A DNA stretch of 64,000 nt, taken from Streptomyces sp. CB01373 (lineage in GTDB: Bacteria > Actinomycetota > Actinomycetes > Streptomycetales > Streptomycetaceae). Position 1 is the stretch's first letter, and each line of letters starts with the position of its first letter. The DNA lies in the NCBI RefSeq assembly GCF_002803075.1, contig NZ_NNBK01000013.1, positions 1-64,000 of the forward strand, given 5' to 3'. Below the pieces are notes generated by a model. The model saw only the letters and a program-made list of their open reading frames with translations. It ran no database searches and was not told where the DNA came from. Shown piece by piece: positions 18,063 to 28,082 of the stretch. Position numbers and translations under genes: made by a program.

Positions 18063-19100
18063 TCAGGGGGTGAGACCCCTGTCGCGCAGCCACGCCGTCG
18101 GGTCGATCCCGGTGGACTGGCCGCCCGGGTGGACCTCCAGGTGGAGGTGGGGCCCGGTGACGTTGCCGGTGGCGCCCACGCGGCCGATCACGTCGCCCGT
18201 GCTGACCTGCTGGCCGACGCTGACGCTGATCGAGGACTGGTGGCAGTACCAGAGCTCGGTGCCGTCGTCGAGGGTGAGGATCGTGCGGTAGCCGTAGGCA
18301 CCGGCCCAGCCGGCCTCGGTGACGGTGCCGGTGTGGATCGCCTTCAGCAGGGTGCCCGTCGGCGCGGCGAAGTCGAGGCCGGTGTGGTAGCCGGAGGACC
18401 ACATGGAGCCGGCCTGGCCGAAGGTGGAGGTGAGCGTGTACGAGGAGGTGGGCAGCGTGTACTGCTTGGCCAGCTCGGCCAGCCGCGCCTCCTCGGCCTT
18501 CCGCGCGGCCTCCTCGTCCGCCTTCTTCTTGGCGGCGGCGGCCTCGGCCTCGGCCGTCTCCCGCGCCTTCGCGGCTTCGTCGGCGGCCTTCTTGGCGGCG
18601 GCGGCCTGGGCATCCGCCTGGGCCTTGGCCTCGATCTGCTCCTGCTGCTGCTCGGCCTGCGCCATGATCCGGTTGCGCAGCACCTCGCCGGCGTCCGAGG
18701 TGCCCTGCTCGGTCTCGGTGGCGGTCACGCCGATGCCGCTGAGCGCGGTCGCCGAGCCCTCGGGGGCGGCGTCGGAGTTGTCCTCGAACAGGGAGCCCAC
18801 GGAGGGCAGGTCGGGCAGCGAGATGGACACCGGCGGCTTGGCGCTGTTGGCGCTGGCCATGCCCCCCGCGCCGACGGCGGCGATGACGCCGACGCCGAGA
18901 ACGGTGGAGCTGCGGGCGAGCCCGCCGCCGCGCTGCTTGGCGACGCGGTGCCGGCCGCGGACGGGACGGATGGACTCCGCGCTCGGGTTCCATTCCTCCC
19001 AGGGGCCCTCATCGGCGCGTCGGCTGTCGTAGCCGAAGGTCTCGCCGTGTTGGCGGCTCGGCGCGAACGGGGCTTCCGGAGCAGGCGGGTTGGACGCCAC
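18063..19100 (-). CDS. M23 family peptidoglycan endopeptidase
   Basis: A 345-residue envelope protein. An N-terminal cytosolic segment ends in RRRH-like basic residues, then a hydrophobic anchor (STVLGVGVIAAVGAGGMASA, about 65-85). A long Ala/Glu/Lys-rich coiled coil follows (about 120-215), then a C-terminal M23 domain with metal ligands in HTGLD and HLHLE plus CHQSS. It should cleave peptide cross-links in the cell wall. GTG 19100 has AAAGGAG 9 bases upstream. The long leader holds a probable c-di-AMP riboswitch, linking wall hydrolysis to c-di-AMP as known for other Streptomyces wall hydrolases such as rpfA. Confidence 0.92.
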   Translation of the reverse strand: MASNPPAPEAPFAPSRQHGETFGYDSRRADEGPWEEWNPSAESIRPVRGRHRVAKQRGGGLARSSTVLGVGVIAAVGAGGMASANSAKPPVSISLPDLPSVGSLFEDNSDAAPEGSATALSGIGVTATETEQGTSDAGEVLRNRIMAQAEQQQEQIEAKAQADAQAAAAKKAADEAAKARETAEAEAAAAKKKADEEAARKAEEARLAELAKQYTLPTSSYTLTSTFGQAGSMWSSGYHTGLDFAAPTGTLLKAIHTGTVTEAGWAGAYGYRTILTLDDGTELWYCHQSSISVSVGQQVSTGDVIGRVGATGNVTGPHLHLEVHPGGQSTGIDPTAWLRDRGLTP

Positions 19101-19139
19101 GAAGGCGCACTCCTTTCCTTCCGCATCGCCTACCGGGTT

Positions 19140-19290
19140 AGCTGACGGGTTCGGAGCGGGAAGGTCTCCTACGCGCGTAAACAAGCCGTGTTCATACGGC
19201 GCTTACGCTCGATTCACCCCAAGTAGGTGGTTCCCCGGTTCCCTTGCGGGATTCGGCGTGCGCGCACGGAGCCGCCTCTTGTGACGGCTG
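19140..19290 (-). promoter_or_regulatory. Probable ydaO-type c-di-AMP riboswitch
   Basis: In the leader of the M23 gene the minus strand shows segments I associate with the ydaO/yuaA aptamer: GGGGAACC, then TTGGGGTGAATC, then TAGGAGACCTTCCCGCTCC followed by GAACCCG. These blocks are in the expected order just upstream of the start codon. Riboswitches of this class commonly precede cell-wall hydrolase genes in actinobacteria and switch expression off when c-di-AMP is high. Exact limits are approximate. Confidence 0.7.
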
Positions 19291-19460
19291 GGACGACCGT
19301 GCTGCGTTATCGAACGTTAATAGACTCGGGCCCCTGATTCCAAGCCGTTCGGCTTGATCACTCAACCTTCCGGCCCGACCTTACGGTCCATGAGCACCGA
19401 AAACCGGGCGAGTTGACCGCGCTTTCCGGAGCTCTTGAGACGAGGACCCGTGGAGGCGCG

Positions 19461-19505
19461 AAAACACTCAGGGCCGGAATCCATGAATCGGATTCCGGCC
19501 CTGAG
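19461..19505 (-). terminator. Terminator of the initiator tRNA gene
   Basis: A hairpin formed by CTCAGGGCCGGAATCC (from 19467) and its complement ending at 19505, followed on the minus strand by TTTT (19461-19464). It directly follows the initiator tRNA. Confidence 0.8.
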
Positions 19506-19512
19506 CCTTCAG

Positions 19513-19586
19513 TAGCGGGGACAGGATTTGAACCTGCGACCTCTGGGTTATGAGCCCAGCGAGCTACCGAGCTGCTCCACCCCGCG
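19513..19586 (-). tRNA. tRNA-fMet(CAT), initiator
   Basis: Complete cloverleaf with anticodon CAT. The three G-C pairs of the anticodon stem (GGG...CCC) and the unpaired first acceptor position (C1 against U72) mark it as the initiator, not elongator, tRNA. CCA is not encoded. Confidence 0.95.
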
Positions 19587-19636
19587 TCGTTGTGACACCA
19601 GTATATGCCATCCGGAAGGCCGCTCGCACCAACCTC

Positions 19637-20767
19637 TCAGCCGAACAGATGCCGGTTGGGTTCCGTGGCCCTCTCCTCGAACTCCGGCACCACGACGACG
19701 ACCGCGCCAGCGGCCGCCAGCACCCCGGTGCCGTCGGCTCCCTCGACGAACGTGTCCGGCTCCCGCCACGCCGTCACCACGCGCCGCACCCCGGCGTCCA
19801 GAATCAGCCGGGCGCACGGACGCGGCCGGGAGGCGCGGCGGGCGCACGGCTCCAGGCTGCTGTACACCGTGGCGTCCGGCAGCCGCGGATCCGCCGGGTC
19901 GACCTTGGCCAGCGCCGCCTCCTCCGCGTGCACGAACGGGTCGTCCCCCTCCCGCGAGTACCCGCGGGCGAGTTCGGTCCCGTCGGCGGCGACCACCACG
20001 GCGCCCACGCTGAACGCGGTCCGGGACGGCGGGCACTGGGCCGCCAGTTCGCAGGCGATCCGGAGCCAGTGCCGGTCCGCGGGAGCGGCGCGGCCGGCGG
20101 TGCCGGGAGCGGTGGGCTCGTAGCGCACGAGGACGACGTCCTCGATGGTCCGCGTCTCCATCAGCCGCAGCCGCCCGCCCTGGTAGGTCCCCGGCCCGAA
20201 CAGCCGGGGCGCGTCCGGGTCCCCCACGAACAGGGGGGCGAGCACGAGCTGCACCTCGTCCGCGAGCTGCTGCCGCAGCAGCTGGGTGTGGACGGTTCCG
20301 CCGCCCTCGACCATGAGCCGGCGCACCCCTCGTACGTCGTGCAGGTGCTCGAGCAGCCGGGGCCAGTCGAGTTCGGCGCCCAGCGGCACGACGTCGGCGG
20401 CCAGGCCCGTACGCCGCAGCCGCAGCGCGCCCTCGTCGGTCGTGTAGAGGACCTTCTCGCCGCCGGTGTGCCAGAAGGGCGCTTCGGGGTCCAGCTCGCC
20501 GGAGGCACTGACCGCGACCTTCAGCGGGTACTCCGGCTTCCCTGCGGCGCGGCGGGCGGCCCGCCGCTCGGGCGAGTTCACCAGCAGCCGCGGATTGTCG
20601 GCCCGCAGGGTGCCGGCGCCGATCAGGATCGCGTCGGACGACGCCCGCACCTCGTCGACCCGGTCGAAGTCGGCGGGGCTGGAGAGCAGCAGGCGCTCGG
20701 GACCGGTGTCGTCCAGGTATCCGTCGAGCGAGACGGCGGCGGACAGCAGGACGTACGGGTGGGGCAT
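19637..20767 (-). CDS. RibD-like reductase-deaminase with swapped domain order
   Basis: A 376-residue fusion. Residues 1-225 are a RibD C-terminal/DHFR-like reductase domain (begins YVLLSAAVSLDGYLDD; contains ILIGAGTLRADNP and RRLMVEGGGTV). Residues 235-370 are a cytidine-deaminase-fold domain with zinc ligands HAEEAAL and SLEPCARRASRPRPC. RibD of riboflavin synthesis has the same two activities in the opposite order, so this protein may act on a pyrimidine of riboflavin or of a related deazaflavin or modified-base pathway. No other rib gene is near. ATG 20767 follows GAGAGAGG. Domains are clear; the substrate is inferred. Confidence 0.85.
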   Translation of the reverse strand: MPHPYVLLSAAVSLDGYLDDTGPERLLLSSPADFDRVDEVRASSDAILIGAGTLRADNPRLLVNSPERRAARRAAGKPEYPLKVAVSASGELDPEAPFWHTGGEKVLYTTDEGALRLRRTGLAADVVPLGAELDWPRLLEHLHDVRGVRRLMVEGGGTVHTQLLRQQLADEVQLVLAPLFVGDPDAPRLFGPGTYQGGRLRLMETRTIEDVVLVRYEPTAPGTAGRAAPADRHWLRIACELAAQCPPSRTAFSVGAVVVAADGTELARGYSREGDDPFVHAEEAALAKVDPADPRLPDATVYSSLEPCARRASRPRPCARLILDAGVRRVVTAWREPDTFVEGADGTGVLAAAGAVVVVVPEFEERATEPNRHLFG

Positions 20768-20893
20768 CGACGCCCTCTCTCTCGGCGGCGGGCTCGCCTC
20801 CAGTGTGACCGACCCCGTCGCCCGCGAACGCGGCACCACCGTGCCGGTGGCCGCGCCCGCGGCGCGAGCGGGCCGCCCACCGGTCGGTTCGGT

Positions 20894-22474
20894 TCAGTGA
20901 TCGAGGCGGATGCGGAACCGGAGCCGGCAGATGACGGCGTCGGTGTGGCGGCGGAGGGCGCGGTCGAGGACCGCGCCGCGCTGGTTCTGCAGTAGCCGCT
21001 GCCAGGGCCTGGGCAGGTGCATCTCCGGGATGAGGACCACGATCCGGCAGTGCCGCTCCTGGGCGGCCGGCGCGCGCACGTGGTCGACGACGGGCCGGGT
21101 CAGGGACCGGGTGCGGCTCTGCAGCACGGTGAGGGGGACCCCGGGCTGCCAGGCGTTCCAGGCGGCGTGGACCTCGTCGGCGGAGGAGGCGGCGCGGTCC
21201 TCGGGGTGCACGACGGTGACGGCGCGGGCCTCGTCGCTCAGTGACAGCGCGGCGCTGACGGCCTCGCTGGTGAGCAGGTTGACGGCGCCGACGGGAACGA
21301 CGACGACCGAGTGGCGCGGCGCGGGCCGTGCGGGGACCTCGCCCAGGTGCAGGGCCGCGCCGATGCGCTGGTACGCGCGGTGTACCGACTCGAACACGGT
21401 CACCAGGACGGCGACCGCGGCGAAGACCAGCCAGCCGCCCTCACCGAACTTCGACACCAGTTCGATGACCAGCGCCGCGAGGGTCAGCAGTGCCCCGACG
21501 CCGTTGACGGCCGCGCGCCAATGCCGTCCGGGACCCCGGTCCAGGCGCCAGTGCCGGACCATGCCGGCCTGGGAGAGGGTGAAACCGATGAACACGCCGA
21601 TGGCGAAGACCGGCACCAGTTTCTGGGTGTCGCCCTCGGCCACGACCAGCAGGATCAGGGCGGTGGCGGCGAGCACGACGACGCCGTACCGGTAGACCTG
21701 CCGGTCGGCCCGCGGCCCGAAGACGTGCGGCAGATGGTTGTCTCGTGCCAGCAGGGAGGTCAGGACGGGCATGCCGCCGAAGGAGGTGTTGGCCGCCAGC
21801 GCGAGCAGCGTCATGGTGGCGAACTGCACGACGTAGAAGCCGGCGTTGTGACCCAGGGACGCCTCGGTGAGCTGCGCCAGTACGGTCTTGGTGCGGCTCG
21901 GTGCGACGTGGAACCTGCCGATGAGCAGCGACAGCCGATGAGCATGGCACCGAGCCGCGCGCCGAGCGCGACCTCGGTGCGCTGCGCCCGCCGGACCCTC
22001 GGGGTGCGGAAGGTGGGGACGGCGTTCGCGATGGCCTCCACACCGGTGAGCGCCGAGCAGCCCGAGGCGAACGCCCGCAACAGCAGCAGGACTCCGACCG
22101 CGGAGACGGCCGAGGCCGTCGGATGGACGGGCGGGACCGCCGGCGTCCGCCGCACCAGCCCGGCCACGACGACAGCGGCGATCGCCACGACGAACACCAC
22201 GGTGGGAGCGATCATCACCTTGGCGGACTCGGCGACCCCGTAGAGGTTGACCGCCGTGATCAGCCCCAGCACGATCACGCACAGCAGCACCCGGTCGCCG
22301 TACAGGACGGGGAAGGCGGAGGTGAGCGCGGCCACGCCGGCGGAGACCGACACGGCGACGTTCAGCACGTAGTCGATGATCAGCGAGGCGGCGGCGACCA
22401 GACTGACCCGCCGGCCCAGATGGCGCCCCGCGACCGCGTACGCGCCGCCCCCGTTCGGGAACGCGCAGGCCACT
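20894..22474 (-). pseudogene. APC-superfamily permease, truncated and frameshifted
   Basis: Remains of a large amino-acid/K+-type permease. The 3' part (20894 to about 21934) reads in one frame and encodes transmembrane segments (FYVVQFATMTLLALAANTSF onward) and a cytosolic C-terminal domain. The 5' part (about 21935-22474) continues in another frame (FPNGGGAYAVAGRHLGRR, then LIIDYVLNVAVSVSAGVAAL). Adding one base near 21935, in a CAG/CCG run, restores MLIGLSLLIGRFHV, so a single-base deletion is the cause. The protein also lacks its first 80-100 residues: homologues carry two more helices before AFPNGGG. The loss coincides exactly with the junction to the mobile-element scar at 22475. Two lesions make a functional product unlikely. 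Confidence 0.85.
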
Positions 22475-22650
22475 GGCGGCCGGGTCCAGGCGGCGCAGCT
22501 TGGCCGTGTGCCGCACCTGTAGGCCGTGGGTGCGCTGCTCGGCGAACGCGGCGCGTTGGGCGGCCTGTTGGGCTCGGCGGGCTCGTACGGCGGCGATGCG
22601 GGCGGCTATGGCCTGCTCGGCGTGGCTAGAGCGTGTCTGACGGGTCGCGT
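22475..22650 (-). pseudogene. C-terminal-like fragment of an Arg/Ala-rich element protein
   Basis: On the minus strand about 55 codons read SHAEQAIAARIAAVRARRAQ, then QAAQRAAFAEQRTHGLQVRH and AKLRRLD, a highly helical, positively charged sequence with regular Arg/Ala spacing. It has no start codon with ribosome site and runs without a stop into the permease remnant in a different frame. It looks like part of a replication or DNA-binding protein of an integrative element, but I do not recognise the family. Confidence 0.4.
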
Positions 22651-22861
22651 CATGCAGACCGTCCCCACCCCCAGAGCTGCCATCGCTCCGCCGCCCGTCC
22701 CGCCTTCCCAGCCGGCCGCGAAGGCCTTGGGCGGGCCGGGTCAGCGGCCTCGCTCCCGACAGCCATGTCACCTGAATGGCGCAACATGACGTGCCGCCCA
22801 CATGGGCGAAGCTCAACCTGGCTAGTGCCCCAACCGAGGCAATCCGTGAAAGGGGAACCGA

Positions 22862-23068
22862 ATGCGCATTCGACGAATCCTCGCCGCCGTCATCGCCACG
22901 GCAGCCCTCGCCGGACTCGGCCTCACAGGCGCCGCCACCGCCACCGCACAGGGTGGTGGCAGTGGCTTCACCACGCCTTCTCAGTGCAGGGAGGGCGGCG
23001 GACAGCCCTATCTGCACAACACCGTCAAATGCTGGGGCGGTAAATACGACGGGATGACTGTCGACTAA
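22862..23068 (+). CDS. Small secreted peptide with two cysteines
   Basis: A 68-residue precursor. AAAGGGG lies 6 bases before ATG 22862. A classical Sec signal peptide (MRIRR, then a hydrophobic core to about residue 24) ends near ATATAQ, leaving a mature peptide of about 38 residues with a Gly-rich start and exactly two cysteines (SQCREGGG and KCWGGKYDG), likely to form one disulfide. The pattern C-x-x-GGG ... C-x-GG-x-YDG resembles small extracellular peptides I have seen in many streptomycetes, without known function. It is followed by its own hairpin at 23079. It is the only apparently intact gene inside the element scar. Confidence 0.75.
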   Translation: MRIRRILAAVIATAALAGLGLTGAATATAQGGGSGFTTPSQCREGGGQPYLHNTVKCWGGKYDGMTVD

Positions 23069-23078
23069 ACCCCACAAG

Positions 23079-23107
23079 GCGCCCCGCAGCCACGCCCCGC
23101 GGGGCGC
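23079..23107 (+). terminator. Terminator after the secreted peptide gene
   Basis: Perfect 9-bp stem GCGCCCCGC (23079-23087) with GCGGGGCGC (23099-23107), 11 bases after the stop codon; no U-tract. Confidence 0.6.
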
Positions 23108-23165
23108 TCCCGCGCGAGCGTAGCCGGGAGAGTCGCAGGGACTGTGCCGACCCGTCGGACACCCC

Positions 23166-23345
23166 CTAACCACGGGCGCCCCCTCGGCGGGCGAGCTTCC
23201 GGGTGAGGCGGTCGAGAGTCTGCTGTTCACGGGCGAGGGCGGCGCGGTGCCGGCCGGAGTTTCCCTCAGCCTCGATGGCGGCCCGGGTGAGCCGGTCGAG
23301 AGTGCCAGCGGCCTCGGCGGCGATCCGCACCACTTCGCCGAGTAC
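23166..23345 (-). pseudogene. Fragment of a coiled-coil element protein
   Basis: The minus strand reads GEVVRIAAEAAGTLDRLTRA, then a short linker and REQQTLDRLTRKLARRGG before a TAG at 23166. The repeated LDRLTR units and heptad spacing suggest a short coiled coil. There is no start; upstream it abuts the primase fragment in a different frame. Probably the tail of a small element protein brought in by deletion. Family not recognised. Confidence 0.45.
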
Positions 23346-23630
23346 CGTCGAGGGCCCAGTTCAGGATGCCGGGCATCTCACGGGCCAAGTCGCGTTCGAG
23401 AGTGGTGTCTTCGCGACCGAGGTTGCTGATCGTCATGGTGAGGATGAGCAGTCGGGACGCGATCGCGCCGGATGAGTCGCGGAACGCGGGGGGTTCATTG
23501 GACAGCAGCATGAACCGCGCCGGAAGGCGCCCGGACCACGGTTCCTTGTGCTTCCGGTCGACAGTGACCGCGTCCTCACCGGAGATCGTCAGTAGCCGCT
23601 CGACAATGGTCTCGGCGGGCTGTTCGAGGT
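23346..23630 (-). pseudogene. D5-type primase/helicase C-terminal fragment
   Basis: About 95 codons on the minus strand match the end of phage/plasmid D5-like primase-helicases: RLLTISGEDAVTVDRKHKEP, then LPARFMLLSNEPP, AFRDSSGAIASRLLILTMT and GREDTTLERDLAREMPGILN. The ATP-binding half is missing. At the upstream side the frame runs directly into sequence antisense to the integrase fragment at about 23630, so the two genes were fused tail to middle by a deletion. Not functional. Confidence 0.8.
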
Positions 23631-24441
23631 GATCGCCGGTACGGGCCTGCGCCGCGGCGAGGCCGTCGGCCTGCGCTGGGATGACGTCGACTTCGCCCGC
23701 CGGGTCATCGTGGTCCGGCAGCAGGTCGTACAGGAGTCCGGCCGGAAGAAGAACAAGCAGGCGCCGGTCCCGTGCCCGTACTGCGCCGCCGGGCACCTCG
23801 GAATGTCGTTCGGCAAGCCGAAGACCAAGAGCGGCGAGGACCGCGTCGTCGACCTGGACGAGGCCACCGTCGGCGCCCTGCTCGCCCATCGGATGCGCCA
23901 GGACGCCGAGCGCGAGCAGTGGGACGAGGCGTACGCCGACCACGGCCTCGTGTTCGCCCGCGAGGACGGCAACCCGCTCCGCCCGGACGACGTAACCAAG
24001 CTGTTCGGCGCCCTAATCGACGCGGCCGGCCTGCGCCGCATCCGGCTTCACGACCTGCGCCACGGTCAGGCATCGCTCATGCTCGCCGCGGGCGTAGACG
24101 TGGCGATCGTGTCCAAGCGCCTCGGCCATTCGTCCATTGCGATCACGGTGGACACTTACTCGCACTTGCCCGGAGGCGTCGGGCGGGATGCCGCCGAGCG
24201 TGCCTCGGCCCTCGTGCCGCGCGCCAGGAAGGCGGCGCCGGCCGGGCCAGCAGCGGGCCAGCGTGACCACTTGGTGACCACCTCGGCTACGGATTCGCCC
24301 GCCGAGCAGGCGCCGGGAACGACGGAACCCCCGTCCGACCAGGTCGGCGGGGGTTCCGAGGGCGCGGGCGCCGGTAGGCCCTGTGGGACTCGAACCCACA
24401 ACCAATGGATTAAAAGTCCACTGCTCTGCCAATTGAGCTAA
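23629..24441 (+). pseudogene. Tyrosine integrase, catalytic domain only
   Basis: A 270-codon remnant of a phage/ICE integrase. It begins at the first catalytic motif (IAGTGLRRGEAVGLRWDDVD) and keeps the Lys-bearing hairpin, HDLRHGQASLML (His-x-x-Arg), LGHSS and the nucleophile in TVDTYSHL. The whole N-terminal core-binding half (about 150-200 residues) is gone. A Cys pair CPYC sits in a loop before KTKSGEDR. The frame ends inside tRNA-Lys, as expected for an integrase flanking its attachment site. It cannot bind arm or core sites and is presumed dead. Confidence 0.88.
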
Positions 24442-24447
24442 GGGCCC
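24375..24447 (-). tRNA. tRNA-Lys(TTT)
   Basis: Full cloverleaf: acceptor GGGCCCT, anticodon loop ACTTTTAATCC with TTT, T-arm GTGGGTTCGAGTCCCAC. The 3' end faces the integrase fragment, so its 3' half is the attachment site of the lost element. The terminal acceptor pair is G-U. The integrase frame overlaps it by about 67 bases on the other strand. Confidence 0.95.
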
Positions 24448-24587
24448 GGGCGATGTTGCCTACCCGAGCATAGCGGGAGGAGGGCCCGTCGCCGATCGGG
24501 TATCGGGGGTGCCAGGCCGGAAGTTCGGCGTGATCGGTGGTGACCGGGTGACGGCCGGGGTCGGAAGATCCCCTTTTGGCTCGCTCG

Positions 24588-24632
24588 AAAAACCGCAGGG
24601 CCCGTACGACAGGAGTCGTACGGGCCCTGCGG
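24588..24632 (-). terminator. Terminator of the DEAD-box helicase gene
   Basis: An 18-bp stem CCGCAGGGCCCGTACGAC / GTCGTACGGGCCCTGCGG with a four-base loop, followed on the minus strand by TTTTT. Sits just after the helicase stop. Confidence 0.85.
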
Positions 24633-24648
24633 GTGAATTCACCCGGCG

Positions 24649-26802
<2,154 letters not shown>

Positions 26803-27037
26803 GCGAATGCGAAACCTTCCGGAGTCTCGTCGGCACGCGCCCGTCAACTCCGTGATTCGCGCCACGACCGCCTCGATGCGGTCCGCCACGGCAAAGGAGA
26901 GTACGCGCCACACGGCGCGCTCTGCATGGGCGCCGGGCAAATGGGATCAAACGATCTACCACCATACGCACCCTGCACCCCTGAACGCAAACCGGCGGCG
27001 CGGCGAAGGCGAACCGGCGGCATCACCGCAGGTCGGC

Positions 27038-27571
27038 TCAGCCCCTCGTCCGGTGCGGCCGCCAGCCCGGCCTGTACGGACGCTCCCGCTGCTCCAGCTG
27101 CGAACCCGTGCCGTCGTGCGCCGAGGGCGAGGGCTCGGACACCGGCGGATCCGACTGGGCCGGCGGAGCGGGCGGCGAGGCCGGCGGCTGCTCGGGCGCG
27201 GCGGACGTCTGCGGGGGCACCGGCACCGCCTCGGTCGGCGTCGGCTCGCCCGCCTTCGGCGGCACCCCGCCGTCGCCCGGCGCCGCCGACGCGCCCGCCT
27301 CGGCGGACGGCGAGTCGGAAGCGGCCGGCGTCCCGCCCGGCTTCCCCTTGCCCCCGTGGCCATGCCTGCCCTCCCCGCCGCCACCGGCGTGGCCCGCGCC
27401 GCCGCCGGACAGCACGCCCTCGCCACCCGGGGCCAGGCCGCCCTTCGCTCCGGCGGAGTGCGACGGCCTGACCGCACCGCCGGCGTCCTCCCCCACGCTC
27501 ATGCAGCCCGCGGCGGCGGCGACGGCGGCGACCGCCGCGGCGAGACGGACGGATACGTACAAGGGGCGCAC
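27038..27571 (-). CDS. Small Pro/Gly-rich lipoprotein
   Basis: A 177-residue exported lipoprotein. The start is GTG 27571 (VRPLYVSVRLAAAV) with GGAGG 7 bases upstream. The hydrophobic signal ends in a lipobox AAAAGC, so Cys is lipidated near residue 25. The rest is low complexity: Gly/His-rich (GGGAGHAGGGGEGRHGHGGK) then Pro/Ala/Ser-rich, with no recognisable domain. It could be a wall-spanning spacer. Function unknown. It lies between the helicase gene and a metallopeptidase gene on the same strand. Confidence 0.7.
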   Translation of the reverse strand: MRPLYVSVRLAAAVAAVAAAAGCMSVGEDAGGAVRPSHSAGAKGGLAPGGEGVLSGGGAGHAGGGGEGRHGHGGKGKPGGTPAASDSPSAEAGASAAPGDGGVPPKAGEPTPTEAVPVPPQTSAAPEQPPASPPAPPAQSDPPVSEPSPSAHDGTGSQLEQRERPYRPGWRPHRTRG

Positions 27572-27653
27572 GGGCAGCCACCTCCGGGAGAAAGAAGTCG
27601 CCGTGCCCAACTCCCTTCACCCGCGCAAGGACACGCGCCCCGCCCCGCGAAGG

Positions 27654-28004
27654 TCAGCCGTACCCCAGCGCGTGCAGACGTTCGTCGTCGATCCCGAAGT
27701 GGTGGGCGATCTCGTGAACCACCGTCACCTCCGTCTCCGCGACCACGTCCTCCCGTGTCTCGCACATGCGCAGCGTCGGCCCGCGGTAGATCGTGATCCG
27801 GTCGGGCAGCACCCCCGCGTACCACTCGCCGCGCTCCGTCAACGGGGTCCCCTCGTACAGCCCCAGCAGCTCGGGATCGTCGGCGGGCGGCTCGTCCTCG
27901 ACGAACACCGCGACGTTGTCCAGCAGCCGCATCAGCTCCGGCGGAATCCGGTCGAGGGCCTCGGCGACCAGTTCCTCGAACTCCTCGCGCGTCATCTCCA
28001 GCAC
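27654..28004 (-). CDS. Minimal zincin-type metallopeptidase
   Basis: A small (about 116-residue) single-domain protein with the zinc-binding motif HEIAHHFGID (HExxH plus a downstream Asp) near its C-terminus, characteristic of the 'metallopeptidase family' of actinobacterial minimal zincins. Residues 1-40 are acidic and helical (EELVAEALDRIPPELM). No signal peptide, so it is probably cytosolic. The start is uncertain between GTG 28004 and ATG 27995, which are three codons apart. Substrate unknown. Divergent from the metallophosphoesterase gene. Confidence 0.85.
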   Translation of the reverse strand: MLEMTREEFEELVAEALDRIPPELMRLLDNVAVFVEDEPPADDPELLGLYEGTPLTERGEWYAGVLPDRITIYRGPTLRMCETREDVVAETEVTVVHEIAHHFGIDDERLHALGYG

Positions 28005-28082
28005 ACGGTCATTGTCCGGCACGGCCACGCGAGCATGCCGTGCGCGGGCATATCGGGTGTCGGGCCCGGGCATACGCGCCCA

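Larger units (their letters stand above)
22475..24447. mobile_element. Scar of a degraded integrative element at tRNA-Lys
   Basis: About 2 kb of mosaic DNA between a beheaded permease and tRNA-Lys(TTT). It holds fragments of three proteins (an Arg/Ala-rich C-terminal fragment at 22475-22650, a coiled-coil fragment at 23166-23345, a D5-type primase/helicase fragment at 23346-23630), the catalytic half of a tyrosine integrase and a small intact secreted-peptide gene. Fragments are abutted on opposite strands with no spacing. This is the pattern of an actinomycete integrative element inserted in a tRNA gene and then reduced by deletions, one of which ran into the permease. Each piece is seen; the history is inferred. 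Confidence 0.75.

Noticed and set aside
20894..23230. One 778-codon protein covering permease and upstream DNA
   Set aside because: Only its last part is permease; the first part crosses the element scar and the middle is out of frame with the permease N-terminal half.
23266..23943. A 226-residue protein on the minus strand
   Set aside because: Half of it is antisense to the integrase; the rest is a primase tail. It is a deletion junction, not a gene.
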